Shown here piece by piece: positions 18,229 through 27,128 of a stretch of DNA of 46,691 bases. A program made the translations under genes and the position numbers. The stretch comes from Micromonospora sp. U21 (GTDB lineage: Bacteria; Actinomycetota; Actinomycetes; Mycobacteriales; Micromonosporaceae). Every line of letters starts with the position of its first letter. The first letter of the stretch is position 1. The stretch lies in contig NZ_JAGPYK010000042.1 in the NCBI RefSeq assembly GCF_018070045.1, forward strand, positions 1 through 46,691. Reading direction: 5' to 3'. The notes under the pieces are model-generated. The model worked only from the letters and a program-made list of their open reading frames with translations. It was not told the DNA's origin and did not search any database.

Positions 18229-18250
18229 GACCACCGCCTTGGAGGCGCAC

Positions 18251-19675
18251 GTGAGCACCGCCGCCCTCGGTGCGGACAGCCGCACGGTGGACCACCGGGA
18301 TCCTGAGGTCCGGCTCCGGGCGCTGTTCGACGCCGGCTCGCTGCGCCTGCTGGCCCCCCGGGACAGCTCCGGGGTGCTCTGGGCGCGTGGCGAGATCGAG
18401 GGCACGCCCGCCATCGCGTACGCCACCGACGCCACCAGGATGGGCGGCGCGATGGGCACCGACGGGTGCCGGCACGTGGTCGACGCGATCGACACCGCCG
18501 TGCGGGAGCGGGTGCCGGTGCTGGGCCTCTGGCACTCCGGCGGCGCCCGGCTGGCCGAGGGCGTGGTCGCGCTCGACGCGGTCGGGCAGGTCTTCGCGGC
18601 CATGGTCCGCGCGTCAGGCCGGGTACCACAGATCTCCGTGGTGCTCGGGCCGGCGGCCGGTGGCGCGGCGTACGGGCCGGCGCTGACCGACATCGTGGTG
18701 ATGAGCGGCGCCGGGCGGATCTTCGTGACCGGGCCCGAGGTGGTCCGCAGCGTCACCGGTGAGCAGGTCGACATGGAGCGCCTGGGCGGCCCCGAGCCGC
18801 ACGGCCGCCGCTCCGGCGTGGTGCACGTGACCTGCGCCGACGACGCGGCGGCGATGGTCGAGTCGCGCAAGCTCGCCGCGCTGCTCGGCCGCCAGGGCCG
18901 GCTCTCCCCCGACGACGTGCCGGCCGCCGACGCGGAGGGGCACGACCTGTCGGCGAAGATGCCGGCCGAGACCAACCGGGCGTACGACGTCAAGCCGGTG
19001 GTCAAGGCCCTGCTCGACTCCCCCGGCGTGGAGCTGCACGCCAAGTGGGCGCCGAACGTGGTGACCACGCTGGGCCGGTTCGCCGGCCGGACGGTCGGGG
19101 TGATCGCCAACAACCCGCTGCGCCTCGGCGGCTGCCTGGACGCGTCCAGCGCGGAGAAGGCGGCCCGGTTCGTGCGGATGTGCGACTCGCTGGGCGTGCC
19201 GCTGATCGTGCTGGTCGACGTGCCCGGCTACCTGCCCGGCCTGGGCCAGGAGTGGGACGGCGTGGTCCGGCGCGGGGCGAAGCTGCTGCACGCGTTCGCC
19301 GAGGCGGTGGTGCCGAGGGTGACCCTGGTGACCCGCAAGGCGTACGGCGGCGCGTACATCGCGATGAACTCCCGCTCGCTGGGTGCCACCGCGGTCTTCG
19401 CCTGGCCGAACGCGGAGGTCGCGGTGATGGGTGCCAGCGCGGCGGTCAACATCCTGTACCGCAAGAAGCTCGCCGCCGCTCGGGCGGAGGAGCGGGAGAC
19501 GCTGCGCGCGCAGCTGATCGAGGAGCAGACCCGCACGGCGGGCGGGGTCAACCGGGCGCTGGAGATCGGCGTGGTGGATGACGTGATCAAGCCGGCGGAG
19601 ACCCGCCGGCGGATCGCCGAGGCGCTGGCCGGCGCCCCGGCCGCCCGCGGCGCGCACGGCAACATCCCGCTGTAG
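18251..19675 (+). CDS. accD: Acyl-CoA carboxylase carboxyltransferase (beta) subunit, AccD type
   Basis: A 474-residue carboxyltransferase that moves carboxyl from biotin to acetyl- or propionyl-CoA, giving malonyl- or methylmalonyl-CoA. N- and C-terminal crotonase-like halves are both present: HSGGARLAEGVVALDAVGQVF and GPAAGGAAYGPALTDIVVM, then DVPGYLPGLGQEWDGVVRRGAKLL and ARAEERETLRAQLIEEQTR. GTG at 18251 is chosen because GGAGG lies five bases before it; an upstream TTG at 18239 would place the start before that site. It closes the fab operon, as accD6 does beside fabD-acpM-kasA-kasB in Mycobacterium, and should supply malonyl-CoA. Confidence 0.93.
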   Translation: MSTAALGADSRTVDHRDPEVRLRALFDAGSLRLLAPRDSSGVLWARGEIEGTPAIAYATDATRMGGAMGTDGCRHVVDAIDTAVRERVPVLGLWHSGGARLAEGVVALDAVGQVFAAMVRASGRVPQISVVLGPAAGGAAYGPALTDIVVMSGAGRIFVTGPEVVRSVTGEQVDMERLGGPEPHGRRSGVVHVTCADDAAAMVESRKLAALLGRQGRLSPDDVPAADAEGHDLSAKMPAETNRAYDVKPVVKALLDSPGVELHAKWAPNVVTTLGRFAGRTVGVIANNPLRLGGCLDASSAEKAARFVRMCDSLGVPLIVLVDVPGYLPGLGQEWDGVVRRGAKLLHAFAEAVVPRVTLVTRKAYGGAYIAMNSRSLGATAVFAWPNAEVAVMGASAAVNILYRKKLAAARAEERETLRAQLIEEQTRTAGGVNRALEIGVVDDVIKPAETRRRIAEALAGAPAARGAHGNIPL

Positions 19676-19680
19676 CGGTG

Positions 19681-19731
19681 CAAGGAAGGGCCCCTTCTTA
19701 TCGCGTCGCGATAAGAAGGGGCCCTTCCTTG
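19681..19731. repeat. Palindromic repeat, copy 2, perfect 25-bp arms
   Basis: Arms of 25 bases with a single central T, perfectly complementary, containing AAGGAAGGGCCCCTTCTTATC. It is the same family as 6922-6972. It lies between the convergent accD and ROK kinase genes, five bases after the accD stop, and could terminate transcription from both sides. Confidence 0.9.
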
Positions 19732-19830
19732 CGGGCCAGGCCGGCCGGGGGCGGCGCGACCGGTTTCCGGCCGGGCGGGTCAAGGCCCTGGGCCGGCCGG
19801 GGGTACGGGCCGGCCCGGACCCGCGTCGAG

Positions 19831-20760
19831 TCAGCGGGGCGCCTGGACCGCCTCCCGGGCCAGGAGCACCGCGCCGAGCAGCGCCGCGTCGGCGGCGAAG
19901 CTGGAGAACACGATCTCCGGCCGGTATGGCAGCACCTCGGCAAGCCGGTCGACGATCAGCCCCCGGATCAGCTCGCTGCCGGCCACCCCGCCGACCAGCA
20001 CCACCCGCTGCGGATCCACCAACAGACAGCAGGTGATCAGATGGCGGGCAAGCTCGTCGACCCTGCCGCGCAACACGTCCCGCACCTCACCGGGCTGGTC
20101 GGCCCGGGCAGCGAGCCCGGCCGCACCATCCGGCACGTCCAACTCGGCGGCGAGCTGGTCCAGTGCGCGTCCGGAGAAGACCAACTCGAGCATCCTGCCG
20201 GGACGGGCGGCGCCAGCGAGGGCGTACCCGATCTCACCGGCGGCCCCGTGCCGTCCGGCCAGCACGGTGCCGCGCACCGTGACCGCCGCCGCCACTCCCG
20301 TGCCGAGCCCGACCACCAGGCCGGGGTCGGCGTCGCGCAGCGCGCCGAGCCGCAGCTCGGCCAGGGCGGCGGCGTTGAGGTCGTTGTCGACCGCGACCGC
20401 CGGCACGCCGAGCCGCTCGCGGACCGTGTCGACCAGCCGCAGCCGGTCCCAGCCCGGCACATTCGGCGCCAGGTCGATGCCGTCGGGCCGGACCACCCCG
20501 GGCGAGGCGACCCCGACCGCCGCGACCGGGCCGCCGACCTCTCCGAGCAGCCGCCTCGCCACTTCCAGCGCTCGGTCCAGCGCCTGGCGGGCACCCCGGT
20601 CGGCGTGCGTCGGCACCCGCTCGCTGGCCAGCAGCCGGCCCGAGCCGTCGGCCACCCCGACCGCCATCTTGGTGCCGCCGAAGTCGATGCCGAGCAGCAG
20701 ACCGCCGACGTCTCCGGCCCCGGCGGCCTGCTCGGCGCGGTCGGCCAGTCGTACGGTCAC
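19831..20760 (-). CDS. ROK-family sugar kinase
   Basis: A 309-residue ROK-family protein without a DNA-binding domain, hence a kinase rather than a repressor. The phosphate motif GIDFGGTK (residues 24-31), the catalytic-Asp region VAVDNDLNAAALAEL and GLGTGVAAAV are clear. The Cys-rich zinc motif CxCGxxGCxE of many ROK kinases is absent; RHGAAGEIGYALAGAARPGRM stands in its place, so assignment to a specific substrate is unsafe. GTG at 20760 overlaps the ArgH-like stop. It is last in the catabolic operon and may phosphorylate a released sugar. Confidence 0.85.
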   Translation of the reverse strand: MTVRLADRAEQAAGAGDVGGLLLGIDFGGTKMAVGVADGSGRLLASERVPTHADRGARQALDRALEVARRLLGEVGGPVAAVGVASPGVVRPDGIDLAPNVPGWDRLRLVDTVRERLGVPAVAVDNDLNAAALAELRLGALRDADPGLVVGLGTGVAAAVTVRGTVLAGRHGAAGEIGYALAGAARPGRMLELVFSGRALDQLAAELDVPDGAAGLAARADQPGEVRDVLRGRVDELARHLITCCLLVDPQRVVLVGGVAGSELIRGLIVDRLAEVLPYRPEIVFSSFAADAALLGAVLLAREAVQAPR

Positions 20761-22217
20761 CTGGCCGTCACCTCGGCGACCTCGTCCAGCGCGGCGTCGG
20801 CCGCCGCGAGACGGTCCCGGACGGCGGCGAGCCGGCCGGCGACGGTATCGAAGGCGCCACGCAGCTCGCCCACCTGGGCGCGCACCGCGTCCGAACCGGG
20901 GCCGTCGATCTGGGCCCGGCGCAGCACGAGCTCCGGGCGGACTGCGGCGGCGATCAGGTCGGCGACCGCCGCGTCGTCCAACGGCTCGCTCAGGCCAACC
21001 GCGTCGGCGGCGGCGCGCACGTCGCTCTCCGTCCAGGAGTCCGGCGCGCCGCCGCGGACCAGCCGGCCGACCACGGAATGTGCGGCCCGGAACGGCACCC
21101 CGTGCAGGGTCAGCGCATCGGCAGCGGCCGTGGTGGTGGCCCCGGAGGCGACAATCTCCTCCCGGGACGGCGGCTCCAGCGGCTCCAGCTCGGCCAGGAA
21201 GCCGCCGAGCAGGGCGAAGAAGCGGTCCGTACGGTCGTTGCTGTCCCAGAGCCGGACCTGCACGTCGGTGGTGGCGTTGTTGGAGTCCTCCCACCAGGCC
21301 GCGCCGACGTTGTTGAGCACCGATGCGGCGTCCCCAGCGGCAGCGCCGGCCATCGACACCAGATGCTCTAGCACCACCGGGTTGCGCTTCTGCGGCATGA
21401 TGCTGCTGCCCTGGGTGAAGTCGCCGGGCGTGGCCACCCAGCGCCAGGTCAGCCAGTCCATCAGAGTCCGGGCCAGTCGGGCGCCGGTGGCCAGCGACTG
21501 GGCGTTGAGCGTGCCGACCCGCACCAGGTGATCGGCACCGGCCACCGCCTCGTAAGAGTTGGTGACCAGGCCATTGAAGCCGAGCAGCTCCGCCACCCGG
21601 GCCGGGGAGATGTCCAGGTCTGTGCCGGCGAAGGCGCAGGAGCCCAGCGGCGAGACGTTCAGCTGGTCGATCAGGTCGGCGTAGGCGATCGCCTCACCCG
21701 CCAACGCCTCGGCGTAGCCGGCGAGTGCGTGGCCGATGGTGGTGGGCTGCGCGGGCCGACGGTGCGTGTAGCCGGTGATGACCACGTCGGCGTAGCGGTC
21801 CGCGGCGTCCAGAGCGGTCGCACCGGTGGCGAGCACCCGGTTGAGCACGCCGAGCAGTTGGTCACGAAGCAGCATCCGGAACACCCCGGCGTCGAGGTCG
21901 TTGCGACTGCGGGCGAGCTGCACGTCGAGCTGGGCGGCCGGGATTCCGCACGCCTCGGCAAGGCGCTTCTCCACCAGGTAGTAGACGTCCTCGAAGCTGC
22001 CGTCGTAGATCGGCGCGGGTGCGGTGTCGGCACGCAGCACGGCCAGCCCCCGCAGCAGTCCGGCGCCCCGCTCGGCGGGGATGAGCCCACGCTCGGTCAG
22101 CATCACCACGTGGGCCTGACTGGCTCGCACCATCGCCGGAAAGAGGTGTCCGACGTGATGCTCGTAGGTGGGCCGCAGGTGGTGCCGCTGGTAGGTGGTC
22201 AGCGCGGAGGTGCTCAT
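20757..22217 (-). CDS. ArgH-like lyase of the fumarase/aspartase superfamily
   Basis: A 486-residue protein of the argininosuccinate lyase group. LARSRNDLDAGVFR matches the RSRND block and GSSIMPQKRNPV the fumarate-lyase signature. The usual ArgH segment SxDAVSDRDF is replaced by NSYEAVAGADHLV, and no arginine gene is nearby, so a role other than argininosuccinate cleavage is likely, such as elimination from another N-substituted aminosuccinate; the substrate is unknown. ATG at 22217 follows the PF04909 gene by 65 bases; its stop overlaps the ROK kinase. I give no gene symbol because ArgH function is doubtful. Confidence 0.85.
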   Translation of the reverse strand: MSTSALTTYQRHHLRPTYEHHVGHLFPAMVRASQAHVVMLTERGLIPAERGAGLLRGLAVLRADTAPAPIYDGSFEDVYYLVEKRLAEACGIPAAQLDVQLARSRNDLDAGVFRMLLRDQLLGVLNRVLATGATALDAADRYADVVITGYTHRRPAQPTTIGHALAGYAEALAGEAIAYADLIDQLNVSPLGSCAFAGTDLDISPARVAELLGFNGLVTNSYEAVAGADHLVRVGTLNAQSLATGARLARTLMDWLTWRWVATPGDFTQGSSIMPQKRNPVVLEHLVSMAGAAAGDAASVLNNVGAAWWEDSNNATTDVQVRLWDSNDRTDRFFALLGGFLAELEPLEPPSREEIVASGATTTAAADALTLHGVPFRAAHSVVGRLVRGGAPDSWTESDVRAAADAVGLSEPLDDAAVADLIAAAVRPELVLRRAQIDGPGSDAVRAQVGELRGAFDTVAGRLAAVRDRLAAADAALDEVAEVTAR

Positions 22218-22282
22218 GACGGGATCCTTACTTCCTTCCAGGCCGGATGCGGCGGGTCCGCCGCCCCCGGGGCGTCAGCCGG

Positions 22283-23236
22283 TCAGTCGGTCAGGCCGAG
22301 TAGTCGTTCGGCATTTCCGGCGAAGATGGCTCGCAGGTGGTCGTCGGGCATGCCCAACTCGCGACAGACCCGCAGTTGGTCGTCGAGGTAGCGGGTGACG
22401 TAGCCCCGAGGGAACCACGACGAGTCGCTGCCGTAGACGATGCGGTTCGGGCCGATGGTCTCGTAGCAGCGGCGGAAAAGGTCCTCCAAGGTGAGCTTGT
22501 ACGGCATCCACCGCACCCACTGGTTGGAGCCGGACGTGTCGACCAGGATGTTCGGGCAGCCCCACGCGGCGAAGAACAACTCCTGCACGTGTTGCACGCC
22601 GAAGTGCGGCACCACGACCGACAGCTCGGGGAAGCGCCGGGCCATCCGGGCCAGCTCGTCCGGGCCGCCGTACCGACCGAAGGTCAGGCCACCGGCGCTG
22701 CCGTAGTGCCCGATGTGGATGAGCACCGGCACGCGGAGTCGCTGGGCGGTACCCCAGAGCGGATCCAGCGCGGGGTCGTCGAGCGGACCGCGCAGAAGCG
22801 GGGCGAAGAGCTTCAGCCCGCGCAGGCCACGCTCGACCACCGCTCGCTCCAGTTCGGCGGCGGCATCCGGGCCGTACGGGTCGTGATGGGCGAAGCCGAG
22901 CAGCAGGTCCGGATGCCGGTCGACGACGTCGGCGACGCTGTCGTTGCCGCCGCCGGTGACGAAGACCGCCTTGCTGATGCGGTGCGTGCGCAACTCCTCG
23001 GCCCACCGGTCGGCCTCGTCCTGCCATCGCTCGGCGGGCGGCTCCGGGTCGGGGAAGCTCCACGCCCGACGCCACTGAGCGGCGTACGGCGCGGCACCGG
23101 CAGCCCGGACGCTCCGCTCGTGATCACCGCCGGGGTGCATCCCGGCCTCATGCTCACAGGCTCGGATGGTCTCGTCGGCACCGATCCGGAAGTGCAGGTG
23201 GAAGTCGACGATCTCGAGTCCACGGTCGCCGCTCAT
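22283..23236 (-). CDS. PF04909 amidohydrolase (ACMSD-like TIM barrel)
   Basis: A 317-residue metal-dependent hydrolase of the amidohydrolase-2 family, which includes ACMSD decarboxylases and lactonases. VDFHLHF gives the first metal pair His13/His15; GLKLFAPLL, HIGHYG and HFGVQH supply further conserved positions, and YGSDSSWF ends with the barrel Asp. No signal peptide is seen. ATG at 23236 overlaps the creatininase stop (ATGA). The reaction could be hydrolysis or decarboxylation of the operon's substrate; sequence alone does not decide. Confidence 0.88.
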   Translation of the reverse strand: MSGDRGLEIVDFHLHFRIGADETIRACEHEAGMHPGGDHERSVRAAGAAPYAAQWRRAWSFPDPEPPAERWQDEADRWAEELRTHRISKAVFVTGGGNDSVADVVDRHPDLLLGFAHHDPYGPDAAAELERAVVERGLRGLKLFAPLLRGPLDDPALDPLWGTAQRLRVPVLIHIGHYGSAGGLTFGRYGGPDELARMARRFPELSVVVPHFGVQHVQELFFAAWGCPNILVDTSGSNQWVRWMPYKLTLEDLFRRCYETIGPNRIVYGSDSSWFPRGYVTRYLDDQLRVCRELGMPDDHLRAIFAGNAERLLGLTD

Positions 23237-24108
23237 GATGCTCCCCTGATCGGTGCGGTGTCGCCGGGCTGGGTCGGGGCTGTCGGTCGGCCCGCGTCTG
23301 ATCCAGGCGCCGGCAGCGGGTCGTCACTCGGTGGCGCGGGCAGCGGTGCGGCCACCCAGGCTTCGACGATCTCCCGCAGCCGGCCGCCGGCCAACTCACG
23401 GACCCGCCGCCCGGCCTCCTCGCTGGCCAGCGAGATGTGCCCCGACCAGCCTTGCCAGGGGTCCGGACGGGATTCGACCAGCACGTACGGGTGGGTCACC
23501 GGCAGTTTCGGCTTCGGCGGCAGGTCGGTGACGGCGTCGAGGCGCACCGCCTCCGGGTCGAAGCCGAGCACACCGGAGGTCTCGTACGCCCCGCCGTGGC
23601 CCCGGGCCGGCAGGGCACCGTAGATCTCCGTGGTCTCCGCCGGGCTGACCAGCTGGAACCAGTTCACCAACAGCAGGCTGGTCTGCCGCCGGCCGGAGAC
23701 CCACTCCATCGCGGCCCGGACGGTGGACATGTTGGCGTCGTGGCCGTTGACGATCAGCAGCCTGGGGAACCCGGCGGCGACGATTCCCTCGATGACGTCG
23801 GCGAGGTAGCCGACCGCGATCTCCGGCCGGATCGCCACCGTGCCCGGCCAGGGCCGGGTCTGCCCGGGGCAGGCCGCGTAGGGCACGGCGGGGAAGAGCA
23901 CTCCCCGGGGTCCGGAGGTGGCGGCGCTCTCGCTGGCGAAGCCCTCGGCCAGGATCAGGTCGGTGCCCAGTGGCAGGTGCGGGCCGTGCCATTCGACGGC
24001 GCCGACCGGCAGCACCGCGAAGTCCGCCGCTTCGGCCACGGCCGCCAGCTCACCGCCGGGCACCCGGGCCGCCGGGAGTAGCGCCCCGGTTGCCGGCCAC
24101 GTGCTCAT
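23233..24108 (-). CDS. Creatininase-family amidohydrolase
   Basis: A 291-residue protein of the creatininase family, metal enzymes that open cyclic or linear amides (creatininase, ArfB formamide hydrolase and others). Metal-site blocks are LPVGAVEWHGPHLPLGTD, NGHDAN (usually NGHGGN) and RGHGGAYETS. The last 40 residues are a Pro/Ala-rich tail without domain character. ATG at 24108 overlaps the permease stop by four bases. Position after the transporter suggests it acts early, cutting an amide in the imported compound; inference only. Confidence 0.88.
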   Translation of the reverse strand: MSTWPATGALLPAARVPGGELAAVAEAADFAVLPVGAVEWHGPHLPLGTDLILAEGFASESAATSGPRGVLFPAVPYAACPGQTRPWPGTVAIRPEIAVGYLADVIEGIVAAGFPRLLIVNGHDANMSTVRAAMEWVSGRRQTSLLLVNWFQLVSPAETTEIYGALPARGHGGAYETSGVLGFDPEAVRLDAVTDLPPKPKLPVTHPYVLVESRPDPWQGWSGHISLASEEAGRRVRELAGGRLREIVEAWVAAPLPAPPSDDPLPAPGSDAGRPTAPTQPGDTAPIRGAS

Positions 24109-25901
24109 GCCGTCCACTGCGCCGCCTCCCGGGAGGCCCGCCGACCGGTTTCGAGCCGGCCGGAGACCACCATCACCACGAAGATCAACACGACCTGGAG
24201 CATGCCGTACGCGGCAGCGGTGCCGACCTCGAACGAGTACATCCTGTTGTTGATCTCGACCGAGATCGGCGCGGTCTGCGATGTGTAGATCAGCACCGAG
24301 GCGACGAACTCGCCAACGCCGTGCACGAAGGCCAGCAGCCCGCCGGCGATCACGCCCGGCAGCATCAGTCGCAGGGTCACCGAGCCGAAGGCGCGCCACC
24401 AGGAGGCGCCGAGGTTGCGGGCCGCCTCCTCCAGAGCGGGGTCGATCTGGGCGAGCGTGGCCGCGCTGGACCGGAAAACCAGTGGGAGGAACCGCACGAA
24501 GTACGCCAGCGGCATGATCCAGAACGTGCCGATCAGGACCTGACCGAAGCTGAACGCGTTACCAGTGCTGAACGCCGAGATCAGGTTGATCGCCACCACC
24601 GTGCCGGGCAGCGCCCAGGCCAGCATCACCGCCACGTCCAGCACGCCGCGCCCGCGGAAGTCGAGCCGGCGCACCGCGTAGGCGATCAGTACGCCGATCA
24701 CGATGCAGCCGATGGTAGCCAGCAGGCTCATCTGCAACGAGTTGAGGATCGGCTGGAACGCGTTCGGGTCGGAGAAGATCGTGACGAAGTTCTGCATGGT
24801 GTACGCCGCGGGCACCACTTCGGTGGTCCACGAGCCGTCGGCGGAGAACGCCACCAGCGCGATGGTCGCCACCGGAGCCAGCAGGACCACGGTGGCCAGC
24901 AGCGACGCGCCCAGAGCCAGCCAACGCCCGAGGGGATTGGTGATCTCGCGGCGGTGCGCGGCGACCCCCTTGGACTGGGAGCGGTAGCTGCGCCGCCCCT
25001 CGTACCAGCGCATGCCGAGCAGGAACAGCACCGAGACCACACCCAACACGGAGGCGTAGGTGGACGCCATCGGCAGGTCGCCGTTGGTGCGGTTGATGTA
25101 GATCTGCATGGTCATTGTCTGGTCCACGCCGAAGAGCAGCGGGGCGGTGTACGACGCCAGCGACGTCATGAAGACCAGCAGCGAGGCGGAGACCAGCGCC
25201 GGGGTGAGCATCGGCAGCAGGACCGTCCGCCAGACCCGGACCCGACCGGCGCCCAGATTGTAGGCGGCCTCCTCCACCGACGGGTCCATCCCGGCCAGCG
25301 CCGCGGCAGCGGACAGGTAGAAGAACGGGTACATGGTGAAGGTGTGCACCACCAGCACCCCGGCGATGCCGCTGAAGGGCAGCACCGGCTCGGCGGTGCC
25401 GAAGATCTGCTGAAGCCCGCGCGGCAGGATGCCGGTCTCGCTGTACAGCAGCTGGAAGGAGATGGCGCCGATCAGCGGTGGCAGCGCCGCCGGCACCAGG
25501 ATGATCGCCTCGATCAACCGCCGGCCGGGAAACGAGAAGCGCTTGAGCAGGAAGGCCATCGCGACCCCGACGATCCCGCAGAGCAGCACGCTGGCAGCGG
25601 AGATGATCAGGGAGGTGACCAGGGATGATCGCGCGACGCCGGAGTTGGTGAAGAAGCTGGTGTAGTTCGCCACCGCGTCGACGCCGACGCTCTCGGCGAA
25701 GGTGGCGAACATCGGCTGCACCACGTACCCGAAGAGGATCAGGGCGAGCGGCAGCACCAGCAGGTACGGGAACCAACGCGAGTTCGTCCCGCCGGTGAAC
25801 CGATCGGTGAAGCGTCGCCGCCGTCCGTCGCCGGCGGGCGCCGGGCTTCCGGTGACCGGTGGGATGGTGGCCGGGCTCGGGGTGGCGGGGATGGTGCTCA
25901 T
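24105..25901 (-). CDS. Double-domain ABC transporter permease (Fe3+/AfuB type)
   Basis: A 598-residue permease with two fused BPD-transport domains, about twelve membrane helices. EAA loops are visible in both halves: EEAAYNLGAGRVRVWRTVLLPML in the first and EEAARNLGASWWRAFGSVTLRLML in the second. The fused layout is typical of the ferric iron/SfuB/AfuB and 2-aminoethylphosphonate groups. A Pro/Thr-rich cytoplasmic leader precedes the first helix. ATG at 25901 overlaps the ATPase stop and the stop overlaps the creatininase start. The solute is not known; family members also move sugar phosphates and polyamines. Confidence 0.93.
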   Translation of the reverse strand: MSTIPATPSPATIPPVTGSPAPAGDGRRRRFTDRFTGGTNSRWFPYLLVLPLALILFGYVVQPMFATFAESVGVDAVANYTSFFTNSGVARSSLVTSLIISAASVLLCGIVGVAMAFLLKRFSFPGRRLIEAIILVPAALPPLIGAISFQLLYSETGILPRGLQQIFGTAEPVLPFSGIAGVLVVHTFTMYPFFYLSAAAALAGMDPSVEEAAYNLGAGRVRVWRTVLLPMLTPALVSASLLVFMTSLASYTAPLLFGVDQTMTMQIYINRTNGDLPMASTYASVLGVVSVLFLLGMRWYEGRRSYRSQSKGVAAHRREITNPLGRWLALGASLLATVVLLAPVATIALVAFSADGSWTTEVVPAAYTMQNFVTIFSDPNAFQPILNSLQMSLLATIGCIVIGVLIAYAVRRLDFRGRGVLDVAVMLAWALPGTVVAINLISAFSTGNAFSFGQVLIGTFWIMPLAYFVRFLPLVFRSSAATLAQIDPALEEAARNLGASWWRAFGSVTLRLMLPGVIAGGLLAFVHGVGEFVASVLIYTSQTAPISVEINNRMYSFEVGTAAAYGMLQVVLIFVVMVVSGRLETGRRASREAAQWTA

Positions 25902-26971
25902 GGCCGCACCACCCACATCCGCTCCCGCGGCAGCCGCAGCCCGAGCTGGTCGCCCACCGACAGGCCGGCCGGCGGATCGACGGCGGCCACCTGCACCGCC
26001 TCGCCGGCCACGTCGACCAGGAGGTTGGTGGACATGCCGGTGAACTCCAGCTCGGTGACGCGACCGGTGACCACGCCGGGCTCGGTGGCCGAGGTGAGGC
26101 CGATGTGCTCGGGGCGTATCGAGACCAGGGCCGTCGCCCCCGTGCCCAACCCGTGATCGGTGGGAGCGGCGACGCTGACCTGGCTGTCGTCGGGCAGCCG
26201 CACCGTGACCGTCTCCGGGCCGGCGCCCAGCACCGGCAGACTCAGCACGTTGCTGCGGCCGATGAACCGGGCGACGAAGCTGGTCGCCGGCCGGTGGTAG
26301 ATCTCCTGCGGGGCGCCGATCTGCCGCACCCGACCGGACTCCATCACCGCGATCCGGTCGGACATCGCCATCGCCTCGGCCTGGTCGTGGGTGACGTAGA
26401 GCGAGGTTGTGCCGGCCTCCCGCTGGATTCTCCGGATCTCGACCCGAGTCTCCTCGCGGAGTTTGGCGTCGAGATTGGAGAGCGGCTCGTCGAGCAGCAG
26501 GGTCCGCGGCCGGATGACCAGTGCCCGGGCCAGCGCCACCCGCTGCTGCTGGCCACCGGAGAGCTGGTCGATCCGACGCTCGCCGTAGCCGGCAAGGTGG
26601 ACCTGGGCGAGCGCCTCCTCGACCCGCCGCTTCGACTCGGCCCGGCCGACCTTGCGGATTTTCAGCCCGTACGCGACGTTCTGCGCGACGGACATGTGCG
26701 GAAAGAGCGCGTAGTTCTGGAACACCATGCCGGTGTCGCGCTTGTTCGGCGGGCGCCGGGTCACGTCCTGGTCGCCGAACCGGATCCGCCCGGAGCTCGG
26801 GAAGTAGAACCCCGCCACCATCCGCAGCGTGGTGGTCTTGCCGCAGCCGCTCGGGCCGAGCAGGGTGAAGAACTCCCCGGCGGCGATCGTGATGTCGACG
26901 TCGTCGACGGCCGCGGTGTCGCCGGCGCGCCCGAAGCGCTTGCTCACCGACTCCAGCGTGACATCGATCAT
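25898..26971 (-). CDS. ABC transporter ATP-binding protein (PotA/FbpC type)
   Basis: A 357-residue ATPase that drives the adjacent double permease. Walker A is GPSGCGKTT (about residues 38-46), the signature is LSGGQQQRVALARAL, Walker B is LLLDEPLSNLD and the switch is VTHDQ. The last third is a TOBE-type regulatory domain. GAGGAGAG lies about six bases before the ATG at 26971. A 157-base gap with a strong stem-loop separates it from the binding-protein gene; its stop overlaps the permease start. Confidence 0.95.
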   Translation of the reverse strand: MIDVTLESVSKRFGRAGDTAAVDDVDITIAAGEFFTLLGPSGCGKTTTLRMVAGFYFPSSGRIRFGDQDVTRRPPNKRDTGMVFQNYALFPHMSVAQNVAYGLKIRKVGRAESKRRVEEALAQVHLAGYGERRIDQLSGGQQQRVALARALVIRPRTLLLDEPLSNLDAKLREETRVEIRRIQREAGTTSLYVTHDQAEAMAMSDRIAVMESGRVRQIGAPQEIYHRPATSFVARFIGRSNVLSLPVLGAGPETVTVRLPDDSQVSVAAPTDHGLGTGATALVSIRPEHIGLTSATEPGVVTGRVTELEFTGMSTNLLVDVAGEAVQVAAVDPPAGLSVGDQLGLRLPRERMWVVRP

Positions 26972-27086
26972 GATGTCTCTCCTCAGTCCGGAACCGGGCG
27001 TGGCCGGTCGCAGGGGGTGGGGCGGGCCGGGGAGCCGGTCGGACGCGAGTCACCCTCGGCCGTCCAGCGCCGGTACGTCCCCGGGG

Positions 27087-27122
27087 CGGCGCCGGACCGG
27101 GATGGTGCCCGGTCCGGCGCCG
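27087..27122 (-). promoter_or_regulatory. Perfect 15-bp stem-loop after the solute-binding protein gene
   Basis: Arms CGGCGCCGGACCGGG and its exact complement are separated by ATGGTG. It lies six bases beyond the stop of the binding-protein gene on the minus strand, with no T-run, so it is more likely an mRNA-stabilising or partial termination element than a full terminator. Confidence 0.65.
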
Positions 27123-27128
27123 ATCCGG

